64,000 bases of DNA, from NCBI GenBank assembly GCA_038049695.1, contig CP142457.1, positions 58,772,501 to 58,836,500 on the forward strand, given 5' to 3'. The notes under the pieces were generated by a model that was not told the DNA's origin, searched no databases, and was given only the letters and a program-made list of their open reading frames with translations. Position numbers and translations under genes: made by a program. The DNA comes from Cinnamomum chago. Taxonomy: Eukaryota; Streptophyta; Magnoliopsida; Laurales; Lauraceae. Position 1 is the stretch's first letter. Each line of letters opens with the position of its first letter. This document shows positions 23,401 to 36,043 of the stretch, piece after piece.

Positions 23401-26400
23401 TTCTTTCTTTCCAAGTTGGCCACATTAGTTTAAGAGGTAGAAGCAATGAAAGTACCTTCCCTTTGCTCTCAAATGGCACAATCAGTCACCCATTCATAAT
23501 CTATTGGGTGTGAGCAATGATGTGTTGAGCATCCATTGTGCTGTTTTCATATGTTCTTCCATTTTTTTACTTCAAAGTCTTTCACATTACTGTAAGAGGT
23601 ATATTTAAACCCCAATTGTAGTCAAGGAAAAACAGAACTGAGATTGCACTGACCTTTTGAGCCTTGAAATTTAAGAAAAAAAAAGGTGAAAATCTTTTAT
23701 AATGTAAGCTTAAATAAATTCTAAACTCTCTCCTTTCTCTCCCCCACCCCAACCCCCCTCCTCGATCGAGCAGGAGCGACGGTGCGGGTGCAGTTGTGTG
23801 TGCTTATGTGTGGACTTAACTGAAGTATATTTGCATTTTTAATCTGTTACTGAACTCCTGCTTGGTATTCATTACTATTTATTTACACTCTCTGTTATTG
23901 TATAGGTGCAACCCCCTCTGAAGGCTTTATGTCTTATGAAGATGCTCCAGCTGTTTGTTATGGAAACTTTGTTGAATCTTCAGCAAGAAAAGATAATGTT
24001 GGATTGACAGGAAGTGGTTCTGAAAGGATATATGCGAAACACTTAGCAATTTCAGAAGTAAATGCTAGTCGCCCTTTTAACATGCCTGGGCCGTCAGTTT
24101 TACTTCCTTCAACAATGCAAGAAACATCATATTCCCATATACCAGAGACTTCAGTTTTCATTCCTTCAACAGTCGAAGAAACAGTGTATTCGCAGAAACC
24201 AGAGCTATCGGTTTTGGTTCCTTCAACAATCAAAGAAACAATGTTTTCCCATATGCCAGAAACATCCTTCAGGAATTCCTGGAATCCTTTTTATCAAAAT
24301 ATTGCCTCGTATGATAGATGCTTTACTCCACTTGATTCATGTACGACGGAGCCCACTATTTTCTATCCTTCGACAACAGTTCCAGCAATGTTCTGTTCGT
24401 CTGTAACAACACAGCCTGTCCCTTCTGCTGGTGGCTCTAGTTTGTTACTTGGTAAAGTTGTGTTGAAAGACATGAAATCCTGCAATCAACCCATGGATAC
24501 TTTTACTAAAAAGGATTCTGGGGGCCAAGTTTCTGTCAATGTAAAAGCACCGACCACTACACTGACTGCTGATACTAGCAAAATCAAGAATGACATGGGA
24601 AAATATAATTACATTTCTATGGAATCATCTTCTGCAAAAGGTCTCCCCTTAAATCAGAAGGCAATAAGTAATAACTCCTCGGCAGGTCTATCAAAGAACG
24701 AAATTGAGCTGAAGCTTACCCCCTTGAAGATTCAAGAAGCTTCCACCCTCACAACTTGTACTGATGGATCAGATTATTCTGTCCAGAGTTCTGATGCTCT
24801 TGATAAGTTTGACTCTGCTGTGGACTCTCCCTGTTGGAAAGGCACTTCTTCACAGCATTCTTCATTTTCGATTTTCAATGCTGAACCTTTAATATCTCTT
24901 GCAAAAGATCCAGAAGAATGCAGTGACTTCAGTCGGCACGGCCAGATTCTCTCTATCAATGCAGATGGTGAGGCTTCCATTTCCTCTCCAGAACCATGTG
25001 GAAGCTTAAAAAATCACGGAACAAGAGGTGTGGAGAATCCATCTTTTACAGTGAAACATCCTTCAGTTGTTTGTTCCCTCCCTGCGAGACCTGAACTTAA
25101 TGCTGCTGTTGAGAAGGCAGAATCAGATAGTTCTAAGGCTGGAAATAAAAATGGTGCTCAATGTTCTGAAGGATTCCTAGACACAGGAAGTGGTTATGTG
25201 CTTTCCAACAGTCCTGCAAGTAATTCTGGATGTCAAACTTCTGATGTGATGCCTTTAAGCCATAAAGATGTTTCTTCTGCTAAGCCCATGTCACAGAATA
25301 CAAATAAAAATCCAGCAATGGATTTTAATGCTGTACAAGATCGTTCACCTGATTTCTGTTCTCACGAGGAACGTGCATGTAATGCATCAGCTACAGGTCA
25401 TCTTCTGGATGAGGCTGATGAAATCTTTAGAGCTTCTAATATGTCAAATCAGCAATCGGTTGCAAGATTAAATGTTTCCATGCTGGTTAAGACGATTCAT
25501 AGTCTGTCAGAGTTGCTAACTTCGAGTCACTATAGTGACGCCAATGCATTGAAGGAGAATGATTGTGAGGTTATTTGTCTTGTGATCAACAATCTTGTTG
25601 GATTAGTGACGCAATTGCCCAAATTGATTACCGACGTTGGCAGTTCTTACTGTGTTAGAGACTCAACTGATCCATACAAGGTATGATGATTTGCCTCTTA
25701 GGTATCCTGCATTTCTAATGTTTTTCCTTTGCAAATTGCACTTAGCCAATACAAGAAGGAGAATTGACTAGGATAGAGGGTTTTGCTTCTACACTTTTAT
25801 ACAGTAACAATTACAATGTAATGCTAACACATTGCAATCTTAACATTTTATTTTTTTTATTTTTGACATTATGGCATACTGAGCTTTTGAAGTCGCTGTA
25901 TAACTGTGATGTGGGATCAGATCTGGTGGACCCTACAACTAAGGCATCATTCCCTATAAGCAGAAGAAATAGACAGATTGGTCACTGATTGTTGATGATG
26001 TCATTGTGGTATCGTGATAACTTCAGAAGTAGGCCTCATACTGTTAGAACCAATTTTGTTGATGATTTGATGTATCATGAATTCTAAGAGATTTTTCTTT
26101 TATTTATGGACATATATAAGTTTTGGTTTTAAATTGTACGGGTATTTTGGTTATTTTCCGCTTTTGGGTGAAATGGGCAATCTCATCCTGTGGCGAACAG
26201 AGTTCTGTAATTTGTTCTAGAAGATTTCTACTCAGGGCTTTGGTGTTGAGAATAATAAGAAATAACATTTAGAATTAGAATGGCATATGATTTGTTGTTG
26301 TGATTTGTGACGATTATAACTTAGGAGGCTTCTTTTGTCAGTTATATGCTAGAAAGGAGAGGATTTTGATATCCTCTATTGGTTTTCTTGTCTCTAATGT

Positions 26401-29400
26401 TTGTCGGGAATTGATTCACACCTTGGTTTGATCTTTTCTTTTTCTACCTCTGAAGTTTTATATCCTTTTTGCTACTTAACATGATACTTCTCTAGTTCTC
26501 CAGACAAATAACATAGCAAATGAGTGATTCTCTCTTTTTTAGTGGAAATTCTGTGGTTAAAAAAAAAATGGTTGCATGCCATGAATTTTTATTTCTATGA
26601 ATTCTCTCTCTTGCTGTTCTCGGACTAGGTCAAAAGAGGTTTTATTTATTTATTTATTTATTGAAATGGCTATATCTTCTTGAAGATGCATGCAGGTGTT
26701 CACATTGCTCACACTTTTTTAATTGAATATCGAAAATTCTGCAGGAAAATGATGATCTTCAGGTAAAATGATTGGGTTAAATTTAATATTTAAAATAAGG
26801 AGTAGAGACATCATGTAGTGAAAAAGCTAAAACAGTGACCTCGTGTGTGTCATGACTTGAGGACCATGGTAAACATTGAGACATACCGCATGCTCATGGA
26901 GTTCATTGTCTCCACCAGATTTTTCTCTCTTTTCCTTTGTGGATTGGGAAACTACCAAATTCCGAACCATTAATATGTTGTTAGTTTTTTAATTTTTTAT
27001 GGTGGTGATTTATTATTATTATTACTACTACTACTATTACTATTAACATTTTACTTCAACCATCCAATCATTTTCTAGATTGAGTGGCTAGCAATAACAA
27101 TGGGGTTTATTTTTGTCATGTCTAATGTAACAGAGGCCACTGATATTCGGTGGGGCCATTATCCAACTAATATGCCACGTATCCTATGCTTTGAGTGGCT
27201 GTCAGGTTGTCATGCACAATAGCTCATCCACCTGAGAAGAATTTTAACCAAGTCATATTAGATGGTAGATAAACCTCTTTATTTCTGTTCCAAGGAAAAT
27301 GCACTCAGTTAAATTGTTATTCACGTATCAGTAGACAGTAATACCATTTGCTCTGGTTCACGTATCAGTAGACAGTAATACCATTTGTTCTTTTAAACCA
27401 GAATTTTAAACATGTTACAACTGTTTCAGACTTTCAGTGTTTCCTTCTTAAATCTTGTCATGCACAAAAGAATATAATGGAACAGGACTCAAATTTTAAC
27501 CGTCATAAATGATGCATGCGTGCCTTTTTATTTCCATTTAATTGAAAATACTCTTATGCAGTTTTGCCAGTGTTAGCATTACCATTTGCTCTTTAAACTG
27601 AACTCTTCAATATGTTGTATGCATTGTGCTTTTCCTTCACGAAATTTAGTGCGTTTCTGAATGACATCCCTTTTCCTGAGCTGCCGCTCATGTTTCTCTA
27701 TATGTTGTGCCATAATGTAAATTTGTTGCATTCAAGACTTTCTACTTCAAATCTGAATATTTTATTCTCCAGGGCACCAATGTGGCAGACAGTCATCTGG
27801 GTACTGAGGTAGAATCCGATGATGGCCCGAGTCTGGGTGGCCGTCTAAGATCTCTTCGCAAGGATGGAATAATGCATTCATATTTTTGTAGATCTCGTAG
27901 GAAAGTCGATAAGATTGATGTAGTTGCTAAAAGTGATGGGATTGATTTTGACGGGGATGTGAGAATAATGCAGGTATGAACAGGTTCTTAGGTATCTGCT
28001 ACCTTGCTTGTGCTTCTTGTTCTCACTGTAAAACTTTCTCCCTTCCTGAGCTACAGGCTGTCAAGAAGGCTATTAATCAAAATATCCCCGAGGAGGAAGA
28101 TAATTGCCCGCAAACATTATTGTTTAAGGATTTATGGATTGATGCAGTAGCTGCAATGTGTTCCATTACGTATGAACTCCAACTTGCACGCGTGCAGATT
28201 GAGATGGAGAAGTCCAAGCAGCACCAGATGAAAGGTGACCAATTTGATTTTGTTCCTATCTTCCTACATAGGATTCATTAGTAGGAATTTGATGATTATC
28301 AAAACAAAGGGTTGGGATGAAACTGGGTCCCTGAATATCCCAAATACCCGAGTTCTTGAGTACTGGGTAGGGGTTTAGTATTTGACCCTGCCTTTAAATC
28401 AGATCCTTCTTTGGGTCCAGTGCATGGGTCTGAATAAAACTTGGTGAGAGATGTCCATGTATTTCATACCTTAAATAACGAATGCCCAATGCCACAACCA
28501 TATAGTACATATGACATTTATGTTAGGTATATAACAATTATAATATATAAAATCTTCTTGTTTGGGCCTGGGCCCAAGCCTTTATTCAAGTTTGGATTTG
28601 GGTTTGGGCCTCTAAATTGAATTTGGGTCTTGGACACTGGACATGATCCAAACCCAACCTGTCTTCCTCCCTACCAAAGGGAAGCAAATTATCCTTGTGC
28701 CTTTGAGCTGTACAAGGAGGACCAATCCAGACTTTGGTATCATGTTATCCACTATCGGTTATGGCTTAGAAAGTCTGAACAGTACTTTGGTACTGTTCTG
28801 GCACTTGCTAGCACATGAATGGACAGCGAAAAAGAGCTGCATCAGAGAGACATTTCTAACATGCTCAATTAAGAAACACAACAAAGGTCATTTGACATGA
28901 GCAGGGAAAACGTTGGCTGGCTGGATACACCCTGTCTGGGTTTTCTCATGGTCTGGCCAAGTGATATTTTCAGATTGACTCAAGGCCTGATGATTCTGTG
29001 TATTCTCGGGCTGAGAATCATATAGTTTCTTATTGGTTTAAATTGTTTTTTCCCTCTTCTCTGTGAACTGCATTGGTGTAGCTACAGATTCCCAGACCTC
29101 AATTGCACCTGGGAAGACTATAGGCGTGAAGAATATTTTGAGCCGAAATGATGCTGGTGGCATTGGTTGTAAAGAAAGGTCTGCAGCTGAAGCTAACAAA
29201 GGTCCAACAGAGAACACTCCTAACAAGAGCAGTAACATAAAATCAGCAGAGATGAATAGATCAGACAGTAATGTGCCAGTGGAAGATGGGAATTTAAGTT
29301 CTATGACTTCTAAAAAATTGGCACAACAGTTTCCACCATCAATTCTCTTTGGAGAAAATGTGTCAAGTGACATGGTTTCCAGCCCTGGTTCAGAGGGGAA

Positions 29401-29728
29401 GTTTGATGTTGACATGAAGGAGAATCAAATGAAAGCTGCTGGTCTGGGTTCTATAGAGGTGAAAAAGCCAAGGCCGTCTGTCCAAAACCAACAAGTAGTG
29501 AAATATCGAAACAGATCTGACATGCAGATGCTGCATCTCGGTGTTAACCAGACTGGTGAAAGCTCAGGTTTGGATGCTTCAGAAAAACACAGAATGGCCA
29601 GAGGCTCTAGCATATGTGTTGCAGACGAGGCATCAACCTGGCTGTATATGCCTGACCAGCTTGGGAATTGGTTTCCTAATCCTGCCATTCGGTTCCTGCC
29701 TTCTGATTGGGAGCATGTACGCAAGTAG
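20483..29728 (+). CDS. Ser-rich conserved plant protein of unknown function, six exons
   Basis: Predicted exons are 20483-21092, 23906-25680, 26745-26762, 27773-27973, 28057-28234 and 29082-29728, giving 1142 residues. All junctions have GT/AG and compatible phases. The protein starts 'MAIIGTGCGHGSSSSSS'; an upstream in-frame TTG is not a likely start. It is hydrophilic and rich in Ser, Thr and Pro, with no signal peptide, membrane segment or catalytic motif that I can see. Residues 267-323 are three 19-residue repeats. Residues about 892-924 ('KDLWIDAVAAMCSITYEL' and on) form a charged helix or coiled coil and look like the most conserved part. The C-terminus contains 'WLYMPDQLGNWFPNPAIRF'. 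I recall similar unnamed plant proteins but cannot assign a function; a nuclear or scaffold role would be guesswork. Intron 1 (2.8 kb) carries two LINE fragments and a poly-A tract. Exon 3 is only 18 bases and could be skipped without shifting frame. Confidence 0.82.
21360..21735 (+). mobile_element. 3' fragment of an RTE-type LINE, in intron 1
   Basis: The decayed frame recalls the end of plant RTE ORF2: 'RKDMI', 'RFEWKKIELMKLTPK', then 'MGKGYDDDDDV'. It ends in the gat/gac-rich tail (atgatgatgatgacgacg) typical of RTE elements. It is severely 5'-truncated, holds in-frame stops, and is not functional. Confidence 0.7.
21904..22473 (-). mobile_element. 5'-truncated L1-type LINE with RNase H domain, in intron 1
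   Basis: Read on the minus strand, it encodes a plant L1 C-terminal RNase H: 'WGVLKLNSDGSFV', 'GGIGGVIRYW', 'DANEAELF', 'GCVTVILEGDSLPVIQWCSG' and 'ILRGANVMANALAKEV'. A frameshift separates the two halves near 22280. A poly-T run at 21906-21916 on the plus strand is its poly-A tail. The flanks share tgtgagggata (21892 and 22474), a probable target duplication. It lies antisense to the host gene. Confidence 0.85.
23239..23287 (+). repeat. Poly-A and GAAA tract in intron 1
   Basis: About 22 A residues followed by seven gaaa units. It may be the tail of a retroposon whose body is no longer recognisable, or a simple repeat. Confidence 0.85.
27321..27394 (+). repeat. 37-bp tandem duplication in intron 3
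   Basis: The sequence tcacgtatcagtagacagta and its continuation start at 27321 and again at 27358, almost unchanged. Confidence 0.9.
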
Positions 29729-32700
29729 TTCAGTCTGGTGGAGTGCAGACAGGTTGAGTTTGGTCTTTTCCCTGCTTTTACTTGGTGTGATTTCGTAGTG
29801 TCAGTAACTAAATAGTCGGGTCATATGTTTATATGTTGGAGCATTGGGATTTTCTGGCAGTACACTGGCATTAGAACCTTGTAAGTAGCTGTACATGTGA
29901 ACTACATGATGGTTTGTCTATATATATGGTTTTATCTTCTGCCATGGCCTCATGTTAAGGGCGTTTGGTCCTGTCATGACCTGATGATGGTTATGAATTA
30001 TGATCTTATTTGAGGATGTATGTTTTCCTACCAGATGGATGCCCATGAACTTCATCAGGACTGTTTCTGTTGCATGTGTTATGATAGGATAATATTGGTG
30101 TTTCCATCATCCTTCTCTCCTCCAAAAAGTCTTGATTATGATATCAAAGGCATTGTCTAGCTAGCCTCTAATTTAGAGATATGGTCATATTCATCATGGT
30201 AGATTCTGCATAATTAGTTGCTCGAGTTACAGTTACCTGTTCCATGTATAATAAGATTGTGAACATACTGTGCTTGATCGGAGGTTTGTACTTGAAAACT
30301 GATGCCAATTGAAATACCTAATCTCCCACTAATGGTCCATCTTATTGGTAGATTCCCCATGTGTCAGAAACTATTGGCTTTATTTTTGTAAAAGATGGAA
30401 TATTAAATTCTCCTTGATCGTATCACAATTTTTCAAAAAATATTTTTGAGATTAACGTCGTTATGATAAATTTAGATATATCGGGTTAAAATGGTAAAAG
30501 CGGTATTATTAATGTACAATTTGATTATGACAATAATTTTATAGTTTCAAGTTTAATCCAAGAATGGTACTTGACACTGGACCACCCTTCTGGTCAGGGT
30601 GTCCCGTTTACGGCAGGCTCTTGCAGAAACTCCCAATTTCCCTTCTCATGGTAGCTGAGTAGTGCAAAAGGTGCATCACCTTACTACTATTTGCTATTCC
30701 AAATTACAGTATTAGTGAATACAGAAACGCTTTTCCTGTTACTAATGCAAATGATGAGATTACCGTAAAAACTTGCTTGAGTGGCAGTACCCTTTGTCAT
30801 TTGCATAGCAATTTTTAAAAAGCTAATTTGGATTTACTTGCTAGTTCCCCACCTTACAAAGGCCACGTTTATTATGAAGTCGCAATTATTTTGAGTTAGG
30901 TGTGGATCCATGGTGCATCCAATTTGGATATCTGTTTGATGGGCTAAGGTGGGTCTGACCCACATTCTATGTTGCAAACATTGTTATCAGTATAATATAA
31001 ATGGGAGATAATATCGGTATCATTTCACATTTGTTGTTTTGTATGAGTATAATATTGGAAAAATATTGTACAAAACATAATAGAAGTTTAGAAACTATTA
31101 AGTCTGTTCTTCTATTTTAAAAATATCATTTTGATTCTTACAATGTTTATCCTGATACAGTCCTGATGATTTCATATGATGCTTTGTTTGCTCATGTATG
31201 GGTCCATCTATAAAGTCAGTTAGTCATGTACCATAATCTAGATTTAAACTTTAGTGAGTCCGTTCATAGGGTTCAGAAGCTAATCAGGAGGAATGAAAGA
31301 ACTCTTCTCTTCAAGATAAGGAGGTTACAATTACATACACTGTAGGCTTTATGAAAAGAAGGCAATGGTAGCTAGGTGGAAGGAACAAAATTAGAAAAAG
31401 GTATTATTAGGTATCCATCACCATTCACCACTGCTATGAAATGTAGGTAGAAACTATGCGCCTGACAGACAGGGGCCGACCCAGGTACAGGGGTCAGGGG
31501 CTCCATACCCAAAAACAGTTTAAAACTCTTAAGAACCCCATCCATGATGATACCCTCCTTGGCTTTGAAGTTCCAAAGGGGCCTTCCCAGACCATCAGCT
31601 AATGTATGGTTTTTCTTGACTGGGGTTTATGTTGATCAATCAGTTTTACTTATTTCACGCATTTTTAATGATTATACGGAGAGATTGGTCCGAGCTTAAA
31701 TTTAATCCAAGTGATATTTACTGTTGGATTGAAAGCTAAATATTTTGCACAATCTAAACCAAAATGGTATAAATTGCTGAACCATTGATAGAATAGTGGA
31801 AGAGGCACCTAAATTTTAAAGCACCAATCAGGATCGATCACTGAAACTCAGTCTCACTCCCTTGCTTGGGATCCATACCAGATTTTGACTCCAATTACAG
31901 GGAAATGCTGGATGCTAAATTTAGTTTTCTTATTTGACAGTCCTAAATCCAAATCATGTATTTTCAGATTGGAGGCAGATCCAGGCCAACCGTAAGTGCA
32001 TTATTAACATGTGGTGTACTCTTTAAGTACATGTGGCAAAAAGGGTTGGATCTATGTTTTGGAGCTCAACCCATATCAGACCCAACTTTAAAATGGGTAA
32101 AATATCCCCAAACTGCACCTGGTGCGGTTGACCTGACCCGACTTTCATTGACCCACAACTCATGCGGGCGAGCCTAAACTGATTGGCATAATCTCCGAAC
32201 TCTGTGGGTCAACCCAATTAACTTGACCTATCCCCACCCAACTTAAAAGCTTAGCTCAAGCCCAACTTTGGTTTAACTACTATACGAAGTCTATTATCCA
32301 GTTTTCCGTCTGCATAAAAGTTGGGCCAAGTTAATGTTTAACATTTTTCCGGGCCATGAATCAAACTAAACCATCAAATTTTACTCCCATTTTTAAATGT
32401 TTAGCCCAAGCCCAACTTCATTTCAAGAACTATATGATTTAATCTTTTTTGCGAGCCAAGTACTACACAGCATGTGGGTTGAGTGGATTAACTATAAACC
32501 AACCTATTATTATGCAAGTTACGAAAACTTGACCCACCCGTATTTTATATGGGCCTGAATTTGGCGGGTCAAATACGGATCGAGTTCGAGTTACTCCAGT
32601 GGTGTAATGCTGTTGCTTACAGGCTGCAGACACCAAGATTTCAAAATTTTCCACTTTGCACCTTCCTGACCTGTTCCTCTCATCTCTTGTCACATTGTCG

Positions 32701-34251
32701 ATTCTAGGATCAGCTGCCAATCGTAGGTAGACTCCAATTCCATCCCACTACTGTTATATATATACAAAGCCTTTAAAGTAGCAGAAAAGCCAAAATTTAG
32801 ATACTGCTTTTAGGCTCCATGGCTATGGTGATTGGTGGATGGTATTTGCAGACACTTGTATATGATCCCATCCACATGAAAGCAACAAGATCCAAACCGT
32901 TGGTCCTGCGGAAGCCACCATATATGTGGAATTGCACTTATTTCACCACCTGGACGGCCTCTGAAAGCACAGTCAGAAACCAGTGAACAAGAGCTCTCAT
33001 ATTGGACACTTTGAACATGGAATGAATAGGGTACTGAGGCTATGATACCTAGTGGTGGGGCTAAAACTGAATGAAAACTTGTCTAAAACTGCTGTAAAGT
33101 TGGTACAGTAAATGGGAAGTGAAGGTGGTCCATCCATCCACTATTTAATGTCGCAAGCAGAGCTGCAGAGTGCATGCTCTCTCACACTCCTGCAATCTCT
33201 CCTTTGACTTGGAAAAGAGTGATTACGTCTATGGAGAGAGTAGGGGAGGCCCGTTCACCCCAACCTATGCACTGTTTATGGAATACTAGCACTAGCCTAG
33301 GTTTATGGGCTTCAGGTTTTCAACTAGCAGGAACGAAAATATTGTGAATGAAGTAAGGAGTTCATGTTTTCTCAGTCCATCTCCATGAGTATATATCCCT
33401 GGGTCAACTTTTGAAATTCAAATAGTTCATAGTCAGTGTTTGGGCTGGTTCTTTCATCAATTGAAGTTGTACTCTAATTAGTGGCATGCCAACTGTTGGA
33501 TTGATGATATAATTTTTTTTCTTTATTTTAATTCGCTCGATTTATATATTAAACTTAACATTAATTAGAGTTCGAACTTTCTTCGTGATAGAATAAGGTG
33601 GGATCTTGAGTGGTTTGGATGAAATTGGGAGACCAATTGATGGATTTATAGCAATGGACTGTGAGAATCCCCTAGTTCTGCCCTAACAAACTCTGAAGTC
33701 TCACTGGCCAAACAGTTCACATAGATGAAGGGAGTATGCGCCTTCTAGTTCCCAATTCAAGAAATTATGGTCCCATTGCTATAATTCGACTAGTTGTTTG
33801 TCTCCAAGAAAGATTTCTATATTTTTGGCTCATGCCTACTGTTAATTTGATCATGTAAACTTACATGATATTCATATCATATCTTTTAGATTCAATTAGT
33901 TGACTGTGGGAATAAATACGCTAGTTTAGCTTGGAGATATATTCAATACGATCTTGCTTTTGAATGGCTTGGATCTTAGCTGGTAGGCTCACCTGATCAC
34001 CCTCAAAAAATGCGATTTCTGATCAGAGCGCTAGTTGACGAAGGGACAATGCCATTATCTTGGTGGGATAAACTTAGATAATCAATATCCATTGCCCTAT
34101 TTGTTCGTATTAAAATATATAGAAATTGAATACACAAGTTGGTTAAAAATGAATATCAGAGGTGACTTTTCGAAAACGAGCACCTAAAAGTGTCTTCTAT
34201 TTTCATAAAAAAAAAAAAATGTTATTTGATGTTCATTTTAAAAACTCACCT
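29729..34251. other. Intergenic spacer
   Basis: It begins with the 3' flank of the Ser-rich protein gene; the poly-A site is not clear. I see no further gene. The stretch around 31470-31520 ('ggggccgacccaggtacagg') looks like the decayed end of a dispersed DNA element. 32040-32600 is rich in degenerate 'gacccaac' and 'gggcctg' text. Nothing else is recognisable. Confidence 0.55.
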
Positions 34252-34387
34252 TTAGGGCTTGTTTCTTTACTGTAATTTATGACAAATCACGGATGTTGGG
34301 TTTTTCTTTTATAAGATGTGGCAGGATTGACCTCTTAAAATGTCATATATTTTTTTACCAGAATTCTAGCCACTTAAAAAACCTTAA

Positions 34388-35464
34388 GGGCACGTTTGAC
34401 AATAGTCTTAGGGTAGGATTCCTCGCCCAAAATCCGCGCTAGCGCGGATTTTCTTGTTTGGCTCAGCTACGATTTTACTATGATGGACTGAAGATTTCCG
34501 CTCTTTTGATTATTTCAAGAGTCACACCTCCCCCGCTCGGATCCGTGGAATCATCCCTATCAAGGATTTGCGGAGCTACAGTGTTCCTGGACAGTAATAT
34601 AGGGCAGACCGGTTTTTGTATTTTTTTGGTTTTTATGGGCCCCAAAATCAAGATCTGAACCGTTAATTGTGTTAAGAAGGTCCATAACGGCTATGTACCA
34701 AAATTTTAGCCGTTGATTCATCATAGATCGTGAGATATTTACAAAATCGTCCAAACCGTTAAAATGCCATATTCTGTGATGCAGTGGGCAAAAAACGGGA
34801 TTAAATACAGTCCCTTGTTTTCAATTTTCTGGTTCCTGTGGGCCCCAAAATCAAGATCTGAACCGTTAATTGTGTTAAGAAGGTCCATAACGGCTATGTC
34901 CCAAAATTTTAGCCGTTGATTCATCTTAGATCTTGAGATATTTTCAAAACCGTGAGGGACAGTGACAGTAAAGGTAAGTAGTAATGTGGCCTTACTAAGT
35001 TTTTGCTTTGGGAATGTACCTTTTAGATTCCCTAATCAAGATCCAAACCGTTAGTCATCTTTAAAAACTCCAAAACGGCCACTTCACCAAATATCAGCCG
35101 TTAATTCATCTTAAATCTCCAGATATGTGCCAAAATGTCTTACTGTGCAAACTATTATTGAAAACAGTCCGTTTTTTTCTCATTTTTGGGTTTATGTGGG
35201 GTCCACGATCAAGATCAAAACCGGTCATTAGTTCTGGACGGTCAAACATGGTAAGGTGACCAAATTACAACCGTTGATCATTACTTTACCTTGAGATATT
35301 TGTATAAACATCAATTGGATCATACATTCTACAACTTATAAGAATCCTCCCTCCATCCAAACATGGAACTTTCATTGGGAATTCTACTTGAGGATTGTGG
35401 CTTTCTTTGGAGATGGAGAGAATCCTCTAAATATAGGATTCTTCACCGTTTACCAAACGTGCCC
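34388..35464. mobile_element. Inner Tourist-like element 1 (1077 bp)
   Basis: The ends gggcacgtttg and its exact inverse caaacgtgccc are flanked by TAA at 34385-34387 and 35465-35467. The interior is made largely of four diverged tandem units keyed by 'caagatctgaaccgttaatt' at 34649, 34852, 35037 and 35210 (spacing 203, 185 and 173). No transposase reading frame is present. Confidence 0.78.
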
Positions 35465-35573
35465 TAAATGATCTTTTGAAGTTCTAGAATTTCAATATCT
35501 TTGCATTTTGCTAGAACTTCAAATTCTCCTCAAAGTGGAAGTATTTGGAATTCCAAGTTAGGGGACAACTTTA

Positions 35574-36043
35574 GGGCCCTATTTCTTTAGTGGAATTTTT
35601 GCCAAGTCATGTACAGGAATTCCTGGATAGAAATGCGAAGGAGCAAACGTAGGCCCCCCAAAAGAGGGGCCGAAGCTATAAACAGAGGAGGAAGTGTAGG
35701 CGACTCCAAGGGAGCAAACGAAAGCTGAGAGCCATCTCGCTCGAAAGTCGGATATAGGGGGGCCCTATACTATACATCCTGCTGCCTCGGGACGACTGCA
35801 CGTTACATCATAGTAGCACGACCAAATGGAGGTGGAAACCATCATGTGATATACTGTCTTTTGGAATTTCTGCACTTGCATTTTTAGATTCCAGTTACAT
35901 GAAATGTCTCTTTTGATATTTGAAAATCCAGAAATTCCACTCCCTTTTGCATTTTGGTGGAATTTTTGGATGCTCAAGCCCAAAGGAGTATCCAAGAACT
36001 CCACTATGTCTGGAAATTCATAATTCTAGCAAAGAAACAGGAC
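35574..36043. mobile_element. Inner Tourist-like element 2 (470 bp)
   Basis: The left end gggccctatttctttagtgg pairs with the inverted right end gtcctgtttctttgctag. It is flanked by TTA at 35571-35573 and 36044-36046. It contains a GC-rich segment (about 35636-35810) unlike the rest of the element. Non-coding. Confidence 0.68.

Noticed and set aside
28630-28900. Open frames within the fifth intron of the Ser-rich protein gene
   Set aside because: They sit between well-formed splice sites that keep the gene frame, and show no domain.
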